NCBI GenBank assembly: GCA_937951875.1
Contig: CALGAN010000024.1
Span: 81,592-145,591 of the forward strand
DNA: 64,000 bases
Source: an uncultured Alkalilimnicola sp.
Lineage (GTDB): Bacteria > Pseudomonadota > Gammaproteobacteria > Nitrococcales > AK92
Direction of reading: 5' to 3'
A program made the position numbers and the translations under genes. Shown one piece after another: positions 45,048 to 54,034 of this stretch. Position 1 is the first letter of the stretch. Every line of letters starts with the position of its first letter. Under the pieces are notes generated by a model, which saw only the letters and a program-made list of their open reading frames with translations, searched no databases and was not told the DNA's origin.

Positions 45048-46019
45048 ATGTCCAGGATCGTCAACTGCGTCGCCTACAAGCACGGGCAACGCCTGGCCGC
45101 GCTCGATCTGGATGGTATCGGCCGCGTCCTGGAGCAGCCCGATACCTTCGTCTGGGTGGGCCTGCACGAGCCGGACGAGGCGCTGTTGCGCCGGATCCAA
45201 ACCGAGTTCGGCTTGCATGAGCTGGCGGTCGAGGACGCCCATCGGGCGCACCAGCGGCCCAAGCTCGAGGAGTACCAGGGCTCGCTGTTCGTGGTGCTGC
45301 ACACCGCCTGGCTGGAGGACGGCGCCATCAAGCTCGGCGAGACCCATCTGTTCGTCGGCGAGCGCTTCCTGGTGTCGGTGCGCCATGGGCCGTCATCCAG
45401 CTATCAGGCGGTGCGGGATCGGGCCGAGGCGACGCCGGCGCGGCTGGCCGAGGGGCCGGGCTTCGCCCTGTACGCGCTGATGGATTTCGTGGTCGACAAC
45501 TACATGCCCATCGTCGACTACCTGAAGGCCAGCTTCGAGCGGCTAGAGGCCGACATATTCCACGAGCGGGCCGACCGCGAAGCCATCGGCCGGCTCTATG
45601 AGCTGCGCCGGCGCATGCTCACGCTACGCAACGCCGCCGCGCCCCTGCGCGACGTCTGCAACCAACTCATGACCTTCCACTACGACATCGTGCCGCGGGA
45701 GATGGCACCGTACTTCCGCGATGTCCACGACCACGTCACCCGGGTGATCGAGGCCATCGACAGCATGATGGAAATGCTGGCCGCCGCCGCGCAGGTGCAC
45801 TTAGCGCTGGTGAGCGTGCGCCAGAACGACGCGGTCAAGCGCCTGGCCGGCTGGGGCGCGATGCTGGCGGTGCCGACGGTGATCTTCAGCCTGTACGGCA
45901 TGAATTTCCGCCACATGCCGGAGCTGCAGTGGGCTGGGGGCTATCCGGCAGTGCTGGGGGTCACCGCCTTGGTGTGCGTGCTGTTGTACCGCAGCCTGCG
46001 CCGCGGCGGCTGGCTGTAG
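45048..46019 (+). CDS. corA: Magnesium/cobalt transporter CorA
   Basis: This 323-residue channel protein has a large cytoplasmic funnel domain and two C-terminal membrane helices. The signature YGMNF (about residues 283-287) ends the first helix, and the conserved VPTVIFSLYGMNFRHMPEL is intact. It should import Mg2+ as a pentamer. An AGGAG site precedes ATG 45048. It is convergent with the DUF2782 gene. Confidence 0.93.
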   Translation: MSRIVNCVAYKHGQRLAALDLDGIGRVLEQPDTFVWVGLHEPDEALLRRIQTEFGLHELAVEDAHRAHQRPKLEEYQGSLFVVLHTAWLEDGAIKLGETHLFVGERFLVSVRHGPSSSYQAVRDRAEATPARLAEGPGFALYALMDFVVDNYMPIVDYLKASFERLEADIFHERADREAIGRLYELRRRMLTLRNAAAPLRDVCNQLMTFHYDIVPREMAPYFRDVHDHVTRVIEAIDSMMEMLAAAAQVHLALVSVRQNDAVKRLAGWGAMLAVPTVIFSLYGMNFRHMPELQWAGGYPAVLGVTALVCVLLYRSLRRGGWL

Positions 46020-46056
46020 CGCGTGCCAGGCGTCCTTGCTCCCTACACGGGAGAGC

Positions 46057-46086
46057 CGCCATCGCCGCCGTTACGCCGCGATGGCG
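46057..46086. terminator. Hairpin between corA and the convergent DUF2782 gene
   Basis: CGCCATCGC (46057-46065) and GCGATGGCG (46078-46086) form a perfect 9-bp stem around a 12-base loop, abutting the stop codon of the minus-strand gene at 46087. There is no T-run. It may act on both transcripts. Confidence 0.45.
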
Positions 46087-46446
46087 TTACCAGGTGAGGA
46101 TTTTCCAGCGGTTGATGGGCGGGTTGTCCAGGCCGGCGTCGATGCGCGTTTCCAGGTTGCCGTCGGCATCGGCGTCGTACAGATAGTAAGCCGGTCCGAC
46201 CACCGGCTTGATCTTCACCGCGTATACGCGGCCATTGACGCTGTATTCCTCGATCTCCGCCCAGTCGCGGCGGACGATGGTCACGGTCGGCTCGACCTCC
46301 TCGCCCTTGGTGAGCTCGGACGGCGGCGGCGGCGGGGTGACCACCGGCGCGGGCTGCTGCGGCTTCTGCTCCGGGGTCTGCGCGGCGTGCAGCGGCGTGC
46401 CGGCCACGGCGGCGGCGAGCAGGGCGGTGACGAGGGCACGGCGCAT
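46087..46446 (-). CDS. DUF2782 family secreted protein
   Basis: This 119-residue protein has a signal peptide (MRRALVTALLAAAVAGTPLHAAQ), a Pro-rich spacer, and the DUF2782 domain PTVTIVRRDWAEIEEYSVNGRVYAVKIKPVVGPAYYLYDADADGNLETR. It is probably periplasmic; its function is unknown. In many gammaproteobacteria this gene lies beside polA, which here is 1.8 kb away. Its AGGAGG ribosome site overlaps the stop of the LOG-family gene 8 bases upstream, so the two form an operon. Confidence 0.85.
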   Translation of the reverse strand: MRRALVTALLAAAVAGTPLHAAQTPEQKPQQPAPVVTPPPPPSELTKGEEVEPTVTIVRRDWAEIEEYSVNGRVYAVKIKPVVGPAYYLYDADADGNLETRIDAGLDNPPINRWKILTW

Positions 46447-46454
46447 ACGGCCTC

Positions 46455-47174
46455 CTAGAGATCCAGCAGGATTTCCCGCTCGGCACGCGAGGGCTCGAAG
46501 CCCCGGTGCTCGTAGTAATCGAAGATGGCGTCGACCACCTCCTGCGGGTGATCGAGCACCTTGTACAGCTCCAGATCGGTGGCGTTGATCATGCCTTCCT
46601 TCGCCACCGTGTGCTCCAGCCACTGCAGCAGGCCCTGCCAGAACGGCCGATGCACCAGGATGATCGGAATCTTGCGGGTCTTGCCGGTCTGCACCAGGGT
46701 GAGGATCTCGGCCAGCTCGTCCAGCGTGCCGAAGCCGCCCGGCAACACCACGTAGGCCGAGGCGTACTTCACGAACATCACCTTGCGCGAGAAGAAGTGC
46801 CGGAAGTTCAGCGAGATGTCCTGGTACGGATTGCCGCTCTTCTCGTGCGGCAGCTGGATGTTGAGGCCGATCGACGGCGATTTGCCGGCGTAGGCGCCCT
46901 TGTTGAACGCTTCCATCAGGCCCGGGCCGCCGCCGCTCACCACCGAGAAGCCGGCGTCCGAGAGCGTGCGGGCGATCTCCTCGCCGAGCTTGTAGTAGGG
47001 GTGATCCGGCGGCATCCGCGCCGAGCCGAACATACTCACCGAAGGCTTGATCTGCGACAGACGCTCGAAGCCCTCCACGAACTCGGCCATGATCTGGAAG
47101 ATCTTCCAGGATTCGCGGCTCATCAGCGAGTCGCTGGGGAGGGAGCGTCCTACGAACTTGTCGGTGTCCTGCAT
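46455..47174 (-). CDS. LOG family protein (TIGR00730, Rossmann-fold nucleotide-binding)
   Basis: This 239-residue protein has SMFGSARMPPDHPYY, VVSGGGPGLMEAFNKGAYAG and the PGGFGTLDELAEILTLVQ motif with the catalytic Arg/Glu of LOG phosphoribohydrolases. Characterised members release adenine from AMP or cytokinin nucleotides; the bacterial branch with an extended N-terminus has unclear physiology. ATG 47174 is supported by homologue-like length. It is the first gene of a two-gene unit with DUF2782. Confidence 0.88.
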   Translation of the reverse strand: MQDTDKFVGRSLPSDSLMSRESWKIFQIMAEFVEGFERLSQIKPSVSMFGSARMPPDHPYYKLGEEIARTLSDAGFSVVSGGGPGLMEAFNKGAYAGKSPSIGLNIQLPHEKSGNPYQDISLNFRHFFSRKVMFVKYASAYVVLPGGFGTLDELAEILTLVQTGKTRKIPIILVHRPFWQGLLQWLEHTVAKEGMINATDLELYKVLDHPQEVVDAIFDYYEHRGFEPSRAEREILLDL

Positions 47175-47339
47175 AAAACTCCGTACGCCGAGGCAAGCGG
47201 ATTTCCGTCGCCGCGTGTCAGCGGCCTTTGTACCATAAAGCGGCTGAGGGGGGCACACGGACAACAGGCGCGCGCGTCGTGACCGCGGTATTCGCTTCAG
47301 CGCTCAAGTAAGCAACCAACTCGAAGGGAGCAAACCATC

Positions 47340-48113
47340 ATGCGAATCCGTTCCGCGCTCGCCGTACTGGCCCTGCTGAGCGCGCCGCTCACGGCAAGCG
47401 CCGATTTCGCGGCGATCAAGGCCGGCGTCTACGGCTGGAACGCCAACCCCGGCGGCTGGATCCAGGACGAGGACATCGGGCGCGAAGGGCGCGCCGACCT
47501 CGAAAACGAGCTGAATCTGGATTCGGAGTGGCGTTACGCCATCTGGGCGGCGATCGAGCATCCGCTGCCGCTGCTGCCCAACCTCAAGCTGCAGTATACG
47601 CCTCTGACGCTGGAAGGCGCGGGCCGGATCGGCCAAAGCTTCCGCTTCGGCGACGTCGCCTTCGACGCCGGCGGCACGGTCGACTCCGAGCTCGACCTCT
47701 CGCAGCTGGACGTCATCCTCTACTGGGAGGCGCTGGATAACGTGGTCGACCTCGACCTCGGCCTCAACTTCAAGGTGGTGGACGGCAGCGTCCGCATCAC
47801 CGGCGTCGACAGCGCCACCAGCACCGTCCGCACCGCCGAGGAGGACTTCACCGTCGTGCTGCCGCTGCTGTACGTCAACGCCGGGCTGAACCTGCCGTTC
47901 ACCGGCCTGCGGGTCGGCGTGGAGGCCAGCGGCGTGGCCTATTCCGGCAACCGCCTGCTCGATGCCCGGGCTTCGCTCAGCTACACCGTCGCTCACGTCC
48001 TGAACCTGGAGGGCGGCTGGCGCTGGCAGCAGCTCAAGCTGGACGACGTCAGCGACATCAGCACCGACCTGGAGATCAAGGGGCCGTTCCTGGGCGCCTA
48101 CCTGCACTTCTGA
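47340..48113 (+). CDS. TIGR04219 family outer-membrane beta-barrel protein
   Basis: This 257-residue protein has a signal peptide (cleavage after about Ala21), alternating hydrophobic beta strands, and a terminal Phe (GAYLHF), typical of outer-membrane barrels. GVYGWNANPGGWIQDE, LPNLKLQYTPLTLEGAG and LYWEALDNVVDLDLGLNFKVVDG are characteristic of TIGR04219. Function is unknown. The GAAGGGAG site precedes ATG 47340. polA follows after 106 bases. Confidence 0.87.
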   Translation: MRIRSALAVLALLSAPLTASADFAAIKAGVYGWNANPGGWIQDEDIGREGRADLENELNLDSEWRYAIWAAIEHPLPLLPNLKLQYTPLTLEGAGRIGQSFRFGDVAFDAGGTVDSELDLSQLDVILYWEALDNVVDLDLGLNFKVVDGSVRITGVDSATSTVRTAEEDFTVVLPLLYVNAGLNLPFTGLRVGVEASGVAYSGNRLLDARASLSYTVAHVLNLEGGWRWQQLKLDDVSDISTDLEIKGPFLGAYLHF

Positions 48114-48219
48114 CGCGTTATCGGCGCAGGCTCTTCGGCCTGCGCCGATTCGGCCCGCAGGGGCGGCGTGCATGTGGCAGAATCCGGGGATCTTTGGGCT
48201 GCAGCCACGGATTCCGGCC

Positions 48220-50922
48220 ATGACCGACGCTTCCAAGCCGCTGATCCTCGTCGACGGCTCGTCTTACCTGTACCGCGCCTATCACGCTCTGCCGCCGCTG
48301 AGCAACTCGCGCGGCGAGCCGACCGGCGCCATGTACGGCGTGCTCAACATGCTGCGCAAGCTGCTCGACGAGTACCAGCCGACCCATATCGGCGTGGTGT
48401 TCGACGCGCCGGGCAAGACTTTCCGCGACGAGCTGTACGAGGCCTACAAGGCGCACCGTCCGCCCATGCCCGATGACCTGCGTGCCCAGACCCAGCCGCT
48501 CAAGGACATGGTGCGCGCGCTCGGGCTGCCGCTGATCGAGGTGCCGGGCGTGGAGGCCGACGACGTCATCGGCACCCTGGCGACGGCGGCGAGCCGCGCC
48601 GGCATGCGGGTGATCATCTCCACCGGCGACAAGGACATGGCGCAGCTGGTGAACGAGGACATCATCCTGCTCAACACCATGAGCAACACCCGGCTCGATC
48701 GCGAGGGGGTGCGCGCCAAGTTCGGCGTGGGGCCGGAGTGCATCGTCGATTACCTGGCCCTGGTGGGGGATAGCGCCGACAACATCCCCGGCGTGCCCCA
48801 GGTGGGGCCGAAGACCGCCGCCAAGTGGCTCAACCAGTACGGTTCGCTCGACGGCGTGCTGGCGCACAAGGACGAGATCACCGGCAAGGTCGGCGAGAAG
48901 CTGCGCGAGAATCTCGACAACCTGGCGCTGTCGCGCCAGCTCGCCACCATCCGCTGCGACCTGGCGCTGCCCGTGTCCTTGGCCGATCTCGCCCGCGGCG
49001 AGCCGGATCGCGCCACGCTCGAGCAGTACTATCGCCGCTACGAGTTCAGCACCTGGCTGGCCCAGCTCCTGGAGGAGCAGCCGGCCGGCGCCGCCACGGC
49101 GGTCGAGGCGCCGCCGACCGAGTACCAGACCATCTGGACCGAGGCCGAGCTGGAGGAGTGGCTGCAGCGTCTCGCCGAAGCCGAGCTGTTCGCCTTCGAT
49201 TTGGAGACCACCAGCCTCGATTACATGCAGGCCGAGATCTGCGGCCTGAGCTTCGCCGTCGAGCCGGGCAAGGCGGCGTACCTGCCGGTGGCGCACAGCT
49301 ACATGGGCGCGCCGGCGCAGCTGCCGCGCGATCGGGTGCTGGCGCGCCTCAAGCCGCTGCTGGAGGACCCGGCGCGGCGCAAGGTCGGCCAGAACGCCAA
49401 GTACGACATGAACGTGCTGGCGCGCTACGGCATCGCCCTGCGCGGCGTGGCCTACGACACCATGCTGGAGTCCTACGTGCTGGACTCCACCGCCACCCGC
49501 CACGACATGGACTCGCTGGCGCTGAAGTATCTCGGTCACCGCACCATCCGCTTCGAGGACGTGGCCGGCAAGGGGGCCAAGCAGGTGACCTTCGATCAGG
49601 TCGGTATCGAGCAGGCCACCGCCTACGCCGCCGAGGACGCCGACATCACCCTGCGCCTGCACCGCGAGCTCTATCCGCGCCTGGCCGCGGTCGACAGCCT
49701 CCAGCGCGTGTTCCACGAGCTGGAGATGCCGCTGATTCCCGTGCTCTCGCGTATGGAGCGCAACGGCGTGCTGGTGGATCGAGCCATGCTCAAGGAGCAG
49801 AGCCGGGAGCTGGCCGAGCGCATGCTGGAGATCGAGGCCGAGGCCTACCGCGAGGCCGGCGGGCCGTTCAACCTCGGTTCGCCCAAGCAGATCCAGGAGA
49901 TCCTGTTCGAGAAGCATGGCCTGCCGGTGCTGGAGCGCACGCCCACGGGACAGCCGTCCACCGCCGAATCGGTGCTGGAGCAGCTGGCCGACAGCTATCC
50001 GCTGCCGCGGCTGATCCTGGAGCACCGCGGGCTGGCCAAGCTCAAGTCCACCTACACCGACAAGCTGCCCGAGCTGATCGACCCCCATACCGGCCGGGTG
50101 CATACCTCCTATCACCAGGCGGTGGCGTCCACCGGGCGGTTGTCGTCCTCCGACCCGAACCTGCAGAACATCCCGATCCGCACCGCCGAGGGCCGACGCA
50201 TCCGCCAGGCTTTCATCGCCGCGCCCGGCTATCGGTTGCTGTCGGCCGACTACTCGCAGGTGGAGCTGCGGATCATGGCCCACCTCTCCGCCGATCCGGG
50301 CTTGCTGCGCGCCTTCGCCGCCGGGCTGGACATCCACCGCGCCACCGCCGCCGAGGTGTTCGGGCTGCCGCCCGACGCGGTCGACGATGGCCACCGCCGC
50401 GCCGCCAAGGCCATCAACTTCGGCCTGATCTACGGCATGTCGGCGTTCGGCCTGGCTCGGCAGCTCGGCGTGCCGCAAGGCGAGGCCAAGCGCTACATCG
50501 ACCGCTACTTCCAGCGCTATCCGGGCGTGAAGGACTACATGGAGCGCATCCGCGAGCAGGCGCGCCGCGACGGCTTCGTCGAGACCGTGTTCGGCCGCCG
50601 TCTGTACCTGCCCGAGATCAACTCGCGCAACGCCGCGCGCCGCCAGGCCGCCGAGCGCGTCGCCATCAACGCGCCCATGCAGGGCACGGCCGCCGACATC
50701 ATCAAGCGCGCCATGATCGATCTCGACGGTTGGCTGACCGCCGAGCATCCGGACGTGCGCATGGTGCTGCAGGTGCACGACGAGCTGGTGTTCGAGGTGC
50801 CCGAGGCCAAGGTCGAGCTGGTGCGCGAGCAGGTGTGCGCGCGCATGGCCGCGGCCGCCGAACTGGCGGTGCCGCTGGTGGTGGAGGCCGGTGTCGGCGC
50901 CAACTGGGACGAAGCGCACTGA
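48220..50922 (+). CDS. polA: DNA polymerase I
   Basis: This 900-residue enzyme has all three domains: 5'-3' exonuclease (residues 1-285, LVDGSSYLYRAYHAL, STGDKDMAQLV), 3'-5' proofreading exonuclease with intact DxE (FDLETTSLDYM), and polymerase with DYSQVELRIMAHLS (motif A), RRAAKAINFGLIYGMS (motif B) and VLQVHDELVFEV (motif C). It fills gaps in repair and removes Okazaki primers. ATG 48220 (MTDASKPLILVDGS) is preferred over 48172, which adds 16 unrelated residues. Confidence 0.96.
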   Translation: MTDASKPLILVDGSSYLYRAYHALPPLSNSRGEPTGAMYGVLNMLRKLLDEYQPTHIGVVFDAPGKTFRDELYEAYKAHRPPMPDDLRAQTQPLKDMVRALGLPLIEVPGVEADDVIGTLATAASRAGMRVIISTGDKDMAQLVNEDIILLNTMSNTRLDREGVRAKFGVGPECIVDYLALVGDSADNIPGVPQVGPKTAAKWLNQYGSLDGVLAHKDEITGKVGEKLRENLDNLALSRQLATIRCDLALPVSLADLARGEPDRATLEQYYRRYEFSTWLAQLLEEQPAGAATAVEAPPTEYQTIWTEAELEEWLQRLAEAELFAFDLETTSLDYMQAEICGLSFAVEPGKAAYLPVAHSYMGAPAQLPRDRVLARLKPLLEDPARRKVGQNAKYDMNVLARYGIALRGVAYDTMLESYVLDSTATRHDMDSLALKYLGHRTIRFEDVAGKGAKQVTFDQVGIEQATAYAAEDADITLRLHRELYPRLAAVDSLQRVFHELEMPLIPVLSRMERNGVLVDRAMLKEQSRELAERMLEIEAEAYREAGGPFNLGSPKQIQEILFEKHGLPVLERTPTGQPSTAESVLEQLADSYPLPRLILEHRGLAKLKSTYTDKLPELIDPHTGRVHTSYHQAVASTGRLSSSDPNLQNIPIRTAEGRRIRQAFIAAPGYRLLSADYSQVELRIMAHLSADPGLLRAFAAGLDIHRATAAEVFGLPPDAVDDGHRRAAKAINFGLIYGMSAFGLARQLGVPQGEAKRYIDRYFQRYPGVKDYMERIREQARRDGFVETVFGRRLYLPEINSRNAARRQAAERVAINAPMQGTAADIIKRAMIDLDGWLTAEHPDVRMVLQVHDELVFEVPEAKVELVREQVCARMAAAAELAVPLVVEAGVGANWDEAH

Positions 50923-50985
50923 GCGCGCCGAAGGCGTCGGCGCTTGGTTACGCTGATAGGCGGTTCATACAAGGAATAACGACAC

Positions 50986-52272
50986 ATGCGCATGCCTTCG
51001 GCCGTCGGCCGTATCGCTCGGCTTCTGCTAGGAAGCGCCGCCGCACTGGCGGTCGCTATCGATCCGTTGCGGCCCGCGGCTGCCAAGCTGCCGTGGGATA
51101 GCGGCGCGGCTGCGGCGGAGGCGCCGGTTCATGGCTACATCGTCGGCGGCGAGGAGGCGGCGGCCGGCGCCTGGCCGACCGTGGTGGCGCTCGTTAACGC
51201 CGCCGAACCGGACAATGACTACGCGCAGTATTGCGGCGGCCACTTGATCGCGCCGCAATGGGTGCTGACCGCCGCCCATTGCGTGGTCAACGCCTTGGGA
51301 CTGGTCAAGTCGCCCCTGGATATCGAGGTGCTGGTCGGCACCCACCGGCTCGACGACGGTAGCGGGCAGCGGGTGAAGGTCGTCCAGATCGTCGCCCATC
51401 CGGCTTACGACAGCCGAACGATAGACAACGACATCGCCTTGCTGCGCCTGGACGGCCCGGTCTCGCAAACGCCGGGACGGCTGCTGACCTCGAACCAGTC
51501 GGCGCTGCTGGCGCCCGGCGTCATGGCCACCGTGGTCGGTTGGGGCAGCACCCTCGCCTACCGGAAGCCCGACGTCGTCTACGCCTATCCCCCCGCGCTG
51601 CGGCAGGTCGAGGTGCCGATCGTCGACACTCGGATCTGCAACGGCATCGACAGCTACGACGGCGCGATCACCGACAACATGTTCTGCGCCGGCTACCCCG
51701 AGGGCGGCAAGGACGCCTGCCAGGGCGACAGCGGCGGGCCTCTGTTCGTTCCCGACGGCGCCGGCGGCTATCTGCAGGCGGGGATAGTCAGCTTCGGTGA
51801 AGGCTGTGCCCAGCCGAAGCTGTTCGGGGTCTACACGCGCGTGCCGCGCTATATCGACTGGATCGCCGGCTACGTCGGCCCGATCGAGCGAGCCAACGAG
51901 GCGCCCATCGTCTACGCCGGCGCCGAGCGCCGGGTGAAGGCCGGGGCGAGCGTAGAGATCGAGGCGAGTGCGACCGACCGGGACGGTGCGGTGGTGGAGA
52001 TCCGTGCCGAGCAGATCGCCGGCCCCGAGGTGGCCCTCGGCTTCGTGCCGGTTACCGACGGTGGCGCCATCATCGGCGCGCTGCTGCGCTTCCAGGCGCC
52101 GTCGGTGCGTGAGCCCCGGGCGCTGGTGTTCCGGGTGGTGGCCCGCGACGACGGCGGTGCCATTGGCAGCGACACCGTGACCGTGACGGTCGAGCCCAAG
52201 GGGGGCGGGGGAGCGCTCGGCGGCGCGCTGCTGCTGGGCCTGCTGGGGTTGTTGCTCGGCCGGCGCCGCTAG
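50986..52272 (+). CDS. Trypsin-like serine protease with GlyGly-CTERM sorting signal
   Basis: This is a 428-residue secreted S1A protease. A signal peptide and short propeptide precede IVGG (residues 52-55). The triad is His98 (LTAAHC), Asp149 (DNDIALL) and Ser249 (GDSGGP); Asp243, six residues before Ser, predicts Lys/Arg specificity. Residues about 303-398 form a cadherin/PKD-like beta domain. The C-terminus is a Gly-rich stretch, a hydrophobic helix and basic RRR, the GlyGly-CTERM tripartite signal cut by rhombosortase in other gammaproteobacteria. The residue before IVGG is Tyr, so activation may need a non-trypsin protease. Confidence 0.88.
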   Translation: MRMPSAVGRIARLLLGSAAALAVAIDPLRPAAAKLPWDSGAAAAEAPVHGYIVGGEEAAAGAWPTVVALVNAAEPDNDYAQYCGGHLIAPQWVLTAAHCVVNALGLVKSPLDIEVLVGTHRLDDGSGQRVKVVQIVAHPAYDSRTIDNDIALLRLDGPVSQTPGRLLTSNQSALLAPGVMATVVGWGSTLAYRKPDVVYAYPPALRQVEVPIVDTRICNGIDSYDGAITDNMFCAGYPEGGKDACQGDSGGPLFVPDGAGGYLQAGIVSFGEGCAQPKLFGVYTRVPRYIDWIAGYVGPIERANEAPIVYAGAERRVKAGASVEIEASATDRDGAVVEIRAEQIAGPEVALGFVPVTDGGAIIGALLRFQAPSVREPRALVFRVVARDDGGAIGSDTVTVTVEPKGGGGALGGALLLGLLGLLLGRRR

Positions 52273-52385
52273 GCGCGCCGACGGGCGTTTACGCGGGACG
52301 AGGGAACTTCTTCGCGCGGGTCTGGTCGTAGCTTACGAGCGCCAGTGCCCGGCGCAGTCCGCCGAGTCCCCAATCAAGCGGACAT

Positions 52386-52409
52386 ACCGGCAACCCCAAG
52401 CCGGTTTTT
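52386..52409 (+). terminator. Short terminator after the serine protease gene
   Basis: ACCGG and CCGGT enclose a CAACCCCAAG loop and are followed by TTTT. The stem is only 5 bp, so it is weak by itself; a stronger terminator follows directly at 52411. Confidence 0.5.
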
Positions 52410-53050
52410 CAACCCCGAACGTCGTCCCCCACGAGTTCGGGGTTTTTTTCTGCCTGCGGAAACAGCCAGGCGTCGAGCTTGGCGTGCGCTTCGTCGATGC
52501 CGAGCCGGGTGGTGGCCGAGAACAGCTGCGCCGTCGCCATCGGCGAGATCTCCGCCAAGGCCCGCTGCACCTTGCGCAGCGCCTCCAGCCCCGCGCCGCG
52601 GCCGAGTTTGTCGGCCTTGCTCAGCAGGACGTGCACCGGCAGGTTCGCCTCCTGCACCAGCGCCAGCATGCCCAAGTCGTGCTCGGTCAAGGGGTGGCGG
52701 ATATCCATGATCAGCATCACGCCCTGCAGCGCCTGGCGCTTGCGCAGATACTCCGGCAGCGCCCGCCGCCATTGCGCGCGCATGGCGTCGTTGACCTTGG
52801 CGTAGCCGTAACCGGGCAGGTCGACCAGCGCCACTTCGTCGGTGAGGGCGAACACGTTCATCTGCTGCGTGCGGCCCGGGGTCTTGCTGATGCGCGCCAG
52901 TCCGCGGCGCTGGGTGATGGCGTTGATGGCGCTGGACTTGCCGGCATTGGAGCGGCCGGCGAACGCCACCTCGCGCAGGATGCCTTCGGGCAGATGGCGA
53001 AGGCTGGGCGCGCTGATCAGGTATTCGGCTCGATGGTAGATCGGGTTCAT
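52409..53050 (-). CDS. engB: Ribosome biogenesis GTPase EngB (YihA/YsxC)
   Basis: This 213-residue GTPase assists assembly of the 50S subunit. The G motifs are intact: GRSNAGKSS (G1), TPGRTQQMN (G2), DLPGYGYAKV (G3), LLSKADKL (G4) and FSATTRLGI (G5). ATG 53050 gives MNPIYHRAEYLISAPS. The C-terminal tail EKNPELVGDDVRG is translated across the terminator of the convergent gene. It is divergent from the cytochrome c4 gene, the order usual in gammaproteobacteria. Confidence 0.94.
   Translation of the reverse strand: MNPIYHRAEYLISAPSLRHLPEGILREVAFAGRSNAGKSSAINAITQRRGLARISKTPGRTQQMNVFALTDEVALVDLPGYGYAKVNDAMRAQWRRALPEYLRKRQALQGVMLIMDIRHPLTEHDLGMLALVQEANLPVHVLLSKADKLGRGAGLEALRKVQRALAEISPMATAQLFSATTRLGIDEAHAKLDAWLFPQAEKNPELVGDDVRG
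52411..52449 (+). terminator. Strong terminator located inside the 3' end of engB
   Basis: AACCCCGAAC (52411-52420) pairs perfectly with GTTCGGGGTT (52435-52444) and is followed by TTTTT. It acts on plus-strand transcripts from the protease gene. The minus-strand engB frame reads through it, so it encodes the last dozen residues of that protein. Confidence 0.85.
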
Positions 53051-53095
53051 AGCAGTCGGGAGTGTCGCAGATAGGCGCCGCGCCTCCAAGCCAAA

Positions 53096-53124
53096 TTGAC
53101 CCCAAAACCCCGCCGATGTATAAC
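53096..53124 (+). promoter_or_regulatory. Sigma-70-type promoter of the cytochrome c4 gene
   Basis: TTGACC (53096-53101) and TATAAC (53119-53124) are separated by 17 bases. Transcription should begin near 53131, about 105 bases before the cytochrome gene. The elements are close to consensus, suggesting strong constitutive expression. Confidence 0.8.
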
Positions 53125-53234
53125 TGCGGCGGCCTGTCCCTCACCTAAGTTGCGCTCGCTTAGACGCTAAGAATAGTCGGTGCGGCCCGGCAGGCCCTCG
53201 ACGGCCCGCCGCGCAGGCACTCAGGAGTTGACTC

Positions 53235-53852
53235 ATGAAGAACTGGTTGATCGCGCTCGCCGCTGTCGCCGCCATCGCTGTGACGGGTGCCGCCTCGGCG
53301 CAGGGTGACGCCGCCGCCGGCAAGCAGAAGGCGGCCGTGTGCTCTGCCTGTCATGGCCCCGACGGCAACAGCGTCAATCCCGAGTGGCCGAGCTTGGCCG
53401 GTCTGGGTGAGCGTTACATCGTGGCGCAGCTCACCGCCTTCAAGAACGGTGGCCGCTCCAACCCGCTGATGACGCCGCAGGCCCAGGCCCTGAGCGAGCA
53501 GGACATCCGCGACCTGGCCGCCTACTTCGCCAGCCAGACGATGAAGCCGGGCGAGGCCGATCCGTCCCTGGTCAAGGCCGGCGAGCAGATCTACCTGGGC
53601 GGCATCGGCGCCAAGGGCGTGCCCGCCTGCGCCGCCTGCCACGGCCCGACCGGCGCCGGTAACCCGCAGTCGGCCTATCCCCGCATCGGCGGCCAGCAGG
53701 CGGTATACCTGGCCCTGCAGCTGCAGGCCTATCGCAGCGGTGCCCGCGCTACCGATCCGAACAACATGATGCGCGATATCGCCAGCAAGCTGTCCGACGA
53801 CGAGATCAAGGCCGTCGCGGCCTACGCCTCTGGCCTGTATCGCCGTCAGTAA
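53235..53852 (+). CDS. Dihaem cytochrome c4
   Basis: This 205-residue protein has a signal peptide (MKNWLIALAAVAAIAVTGAASA) and two similar haem c domains, with CSACH at residues 36-40 and CAACH at 132-136, and Met ligands in NPLMTPQ and NNMMRDIA. It should carry electrons in the periplasm to terminal oxidases. It has its own promoter and terminator. In related genomes it is followed by dsbA; here two other genes come between. Confidence 0.93.
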   Translation: MKNWLIALAAVAAIAVTGAASAQGDAAAGKQKAAVCSACHGPDGNSVNPEWPSLAGLGERYIVAQLTAFKNGGRSNPLMTPQAQALSEQDIRDLAAYFASQTMKPGEADPSLVKAGEQIYLGGIGAKGVPACAACHGPTGAGNPQSAYPRIGGQQAVYLALQLQAYRSGARATDPNNMMRDIASKLSDDEIKAVAAYASGLYRRQ

Positions 53853-53880
53853 GCGCTTCCCATCGCGACATCGAATACCG

Positions 53881-53920
53881 CAGCGGTGCGGTCCAGGAAC
53901 GGGCGCACCGCTGTTTTTTT
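53881..53920 (+). terminator. Rho-independent terminator after cytochrome c4
   Basis: CAGCGGTGCG (53881-53890) pairs perfectly with CGCACCGCTG (53904-53913) and is followed by a run of seven T residues. Confidence 0.93.
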
Positions 53921-53958
53921 GCCCGGCGCACGCCATGCGCTTCGAGCAGCCCAGCCGT

Positions 53959-54034
53959 TTTCCTAGGAAAGGGATTAGGACAGAAGTAAAGAATCCTATT
54001 GATTCATCCTGAATTTCTGTAGAAAGATCTGTCC
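53959..54034. promoter_or_regulatory. AT-rich intergenic region with three inverted repeats upstream of the TraF_2 gene
   Basis: The segment is clearly lower in GC than its surroundings. It contains a perfect 12-base palindrome TTTCCTAGGAAA (53959-53970), GAATC-N5-GATTC (53991-54005), and GGACAGA/TCTGTCC arms (53978-53984 and 54028-54034). These may be operator sites for the following two-gene unit; no regulator is identified and no convincing -35/-10 pair was found. Confidence 0.4.
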
